This document shows, piece after piece, positions 62,644 through 64,000 of a DNA stretch of 64,000 nucleotides. Position numbers and translations under genes: made by a program. Where the stretch lies: assembly GCF_002261425.1 (NCBI RefSeq), contig NZ_NEVJ01000002.1, forward strand, positions 558,001-622,000, read 5' to 3'. This DNA is from Bordetella genomosp. 9. GTDB taxonomy: Bacteria; Pseudomonadota; Gammaproteobacteria; Burkholderiales; Burkholderiaceae_B. How positions within the stretch are numbered: the first letter of the stretch is position 1; each line of letters starts with the position of its first letter. The notes below the pieces were generated by a model that worked only from the letters and a program-made list of their open reading frames with translations, was not told where the DNA came from and made no database searches.

Positions 62644-63904
62644 TCCAGGCTGGGGTCGCGGCAACCAGAACGGTTCCGAACCCCCCCGCCGTCCGCAAGG
62701 GAACGGAGACGGTCCGCCCGACCTCGATGAGGTCTGGCGCGATTTCAACAATCGCATCGCGGCCCTGTTCGGCCGCAAGGGCAACCAGGGCGGCCGCCCC
62801 GGCGGTCCCGTGGGCACGGGCGGCAACGGGCCGCGCAATGCGCGCATCGGCGCCGGCCTGATCCTCGTGGTGCTGGTCGCCCTCTGGCTGGCCAGCGGCT
62901 TCTACATCGTGCAGGAAGGCCAGGTGGCCGTGGTCACCCAGTTCGGCAAGTACGAGAAGACGGCCCAGGCCGGCTTCCAATGGCGCCTGCCGTATCCGAT
63001 CCAGAATCAGGAAATCGTCAACGTGTCCCAGTTGCGGACCTTCGAAGTCGGTTTCCGCGGCAGTTCGCGCAACAAGGTCCTGCCCGAAGCGCTCATGCTG
63101 ACCAACGACGAAAACATCGTCGACATGCAATTCGTGGTGCAGTACCGCCTGCGCGCCGACGGCGCGCCCGACTACCTGTTCCGCACGCGCGATCCGGACG
63201 AATCGGTCCGTCAGGCCGCTGAAACGGCCATGCGCGAAGTCGTCGGCAAGCAGCCCATGGATTACGTCCTCTACGAAGGCCGTACCAATGTCGCGACGCA
63301 GGTGCAGGCGCTGATGCAGCAGATCCTCGACCGCTACGACACCGGCATCCAGGTCAGCACGGTGGCGATCCAGAACGTCCAGCCGCCCGAGCAGGTGCAG
63401 GCCGCGTTCGACGACGCGGTCAAGGCCGGCCAGGACCGCGAGCGCCAGATCAACGAAGGCGAAGCCTATGCCAACCAGGTCGTGCCGCTGGCCGCCGGCC
63501 AGGCATCGCGCATGATCCAGGAAGCGGAAGGCTACAAGGCCAAGGTCGTGGGCGACGCCACGGGTAATACCGCGCGCTTCAACAGCGTCGTCAGCGAATA
63601 CCAGAAGTCGCCGGCTGTCATGCGCGAGCGCATGTACCTGGAAACGATGGAAGACATCTTCTCGCGCTCCAGCAAGGTCATGATCGATACCCGTGGCGGC
63701 AACAATGTGGTCTACCTGCCGATCGACAAGATCATCCAGCAGGCCGCGCAGGAAGCCGGCAAGCAGTCGGCTCCGTCCAACACCCTGAGCCTGCCCGGCG
63801 CGAGCCAGCCGACCATACCGCCATCGCCCCGTCCCGTACCTGGGTCATCATCCGGCAACCCCGGCAGCGGCAACACGCTGTCTCGCGATCGTTTGTCGCG
63901 CTAA
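62609..63904 (+). CDS. hflK: FtsH-associated SPFH protein HflK
   Basis: The 431-residue membrane protein forms the HflKC complex that surrounds and modulates the FtsH protease. A Gly/Pro-rich cytoplasmic N terminus is followed by one transmembrane helix (LILVVLVALWLASGFYIV, about 83-100), the SPFH/band-7 domain (EGQVAVVTQFGKYEKTAQAG, ETAMREVVGKQPMDYVLYEG) and a coiled region (DRERQINEGEAYANQVVPLA). The ATG at 62609 lies inside hflX. hflC starts 17 bp downstream. Confidence 0.96.
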   Translation: MRPISKLFNLNDPGWGRGNQNGSEPPRRPQGNGDGPPDLDEVWRDFNNRIAALFGRKGNQGGRPGGPVGTGGNGPRNARIGAGLILVVLVALWLASGFYIVQEGQVAVVTQFGKYEKTAQAGFQWRLPYPIQNQEIVNVSQLRTFEVGFRGSSRNKVLPEALMLTNDENIVDMQFVVQYRLRADGAPDYLFRTRDPDESVRQAAETAMREVVGKQPMDYVLYEGRTNVATQVQALMQQILDRYDTGIQVSTVAIQNVQPPEQVQAAFDDAVKAGQDRERQINEGEAYANQVVPLAAGQASRMIQEAEGYKAKVVGDATGNTARFNSVVSEYQKSPAVMRERMYLETMEDIFSRSSKVMIDTRGGNNVVYLPIDKIIQQAAQEAGKQSAPSNTLSLPGASQPTIPPSPRPVPGSSSGNPGSGNTLSRDRLSR

Positions 63905-63921
63905 CCGGAGGAGCCCCGAAC

Positions 63922-64000
63922 ATGCAACGTCTACTGCCCATATTGGTCGGCCTGCTCATCATCCTGGCCGCGCTTTCATCCTGCGTCTTCATCGTCCGCG
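63922..64000 (+). CDS. hflC: HflC, 3'-truncated by window edge
   Basis: Only the first 26 residues are visible: MQRLLPILVGLLIILAALSS, then CVFIVR. This is the N-terminal transmembrane segment expected of HflC, the partner of HflK. GGAGGAG at 63907-63913 is a strong ribosome-binding site. Position directly after hflK supports the call. Confidence 0.9.
   Translation, partial: MQRLLPILVGLLIILAALSSCVFIVR

Overview
The window is a gene-dense, high-GC (clearly above 60%) chromosomal segment of a betaproteobacterium. Gene content and order (rho–trxA, parE–parC, rpsP–rimM–trmD, ndk–rlmN–rodZ-like–ispG–hisS–yfgM–bamB–der–hisC–hfq–hflX–hflK–hflC) and the protein sequences point to the Alcaligenaceae, most likely Bordetella or a close relative such as Achromobacter. 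This placement comes from recognising the sequences, not from a database search. I see no rRNA, tRNA, CRISPR array, insertion sequence or prophage.

Layout. 1–11.6 kb: the end of a GH3 beta-glucosidase gene, folE, a secreted alpha/beta hydrolase, a LysR regulator divergent from malate synthase aceB, a gamma-glutamylcyclotransferase-like gene, clpB, and a queH–ThDP-enzyme pair. 11.7–24.9 kb: glnE, a giant AsmA/YhdP-type envelope protein, rho, trxA, parE and parC. 25–29 kb: a complete ectoine/hydroxyectoine operon, ectR(marR)-ectA-ectB-ectC-ectD, with a promoter and a likely operator in front and a hairpin terminator behind. 29–34.4 kb: a MOSC protein, a SugE/Gdx-type exporter, a ferredoxin-flavin reductase, a DadA-like dehydrogenase and an orphan UgpB-type binding protein.

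34.5–43.6 kb is the main accessory region. It is a compact eight-gene type IVb pilus locus of the plasmid R64/IncI kind (PilL/TcpQ-like, PilN secretin, PilO, PilP, PilQ ATPase, PilR, PilS pilin, PilV-like tip pilin), all on the + strand with overlapping or abutting genes. It has no local prepilin peptidase, no pilus lytic transglycosylase and no shufflon recombinase. Its first protein seems to join a VirB9/CagX-like domain to a TcpQ domain.

43.6–64 kb is core housekeeping: alaS, a tusA-family gene, rpsP–rimM–trmD (without rplS), valS, ndk, rlmN, a short rodZ-like gene, ispG, hisS, yfgM, bamB, der, hisC, hfq, hflX, hflK and the start of hflC.

The least expected signal crosses gene boundaries. 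In-frame 9-bp tandem repeats occur in glnE (Thr-Asn-Gly units), pilQ (Thr-Gln-Ser units) and rimM (Ser-Ser-Arg/Gly units), with a degenerate 9-bp array between rpsP and rimM. They lie in linkers or flexible ends and look like recent expansions. A 55-bp direct repeat between the convergent yhdP-type and rho genes looks like a dispersed intergenic element.
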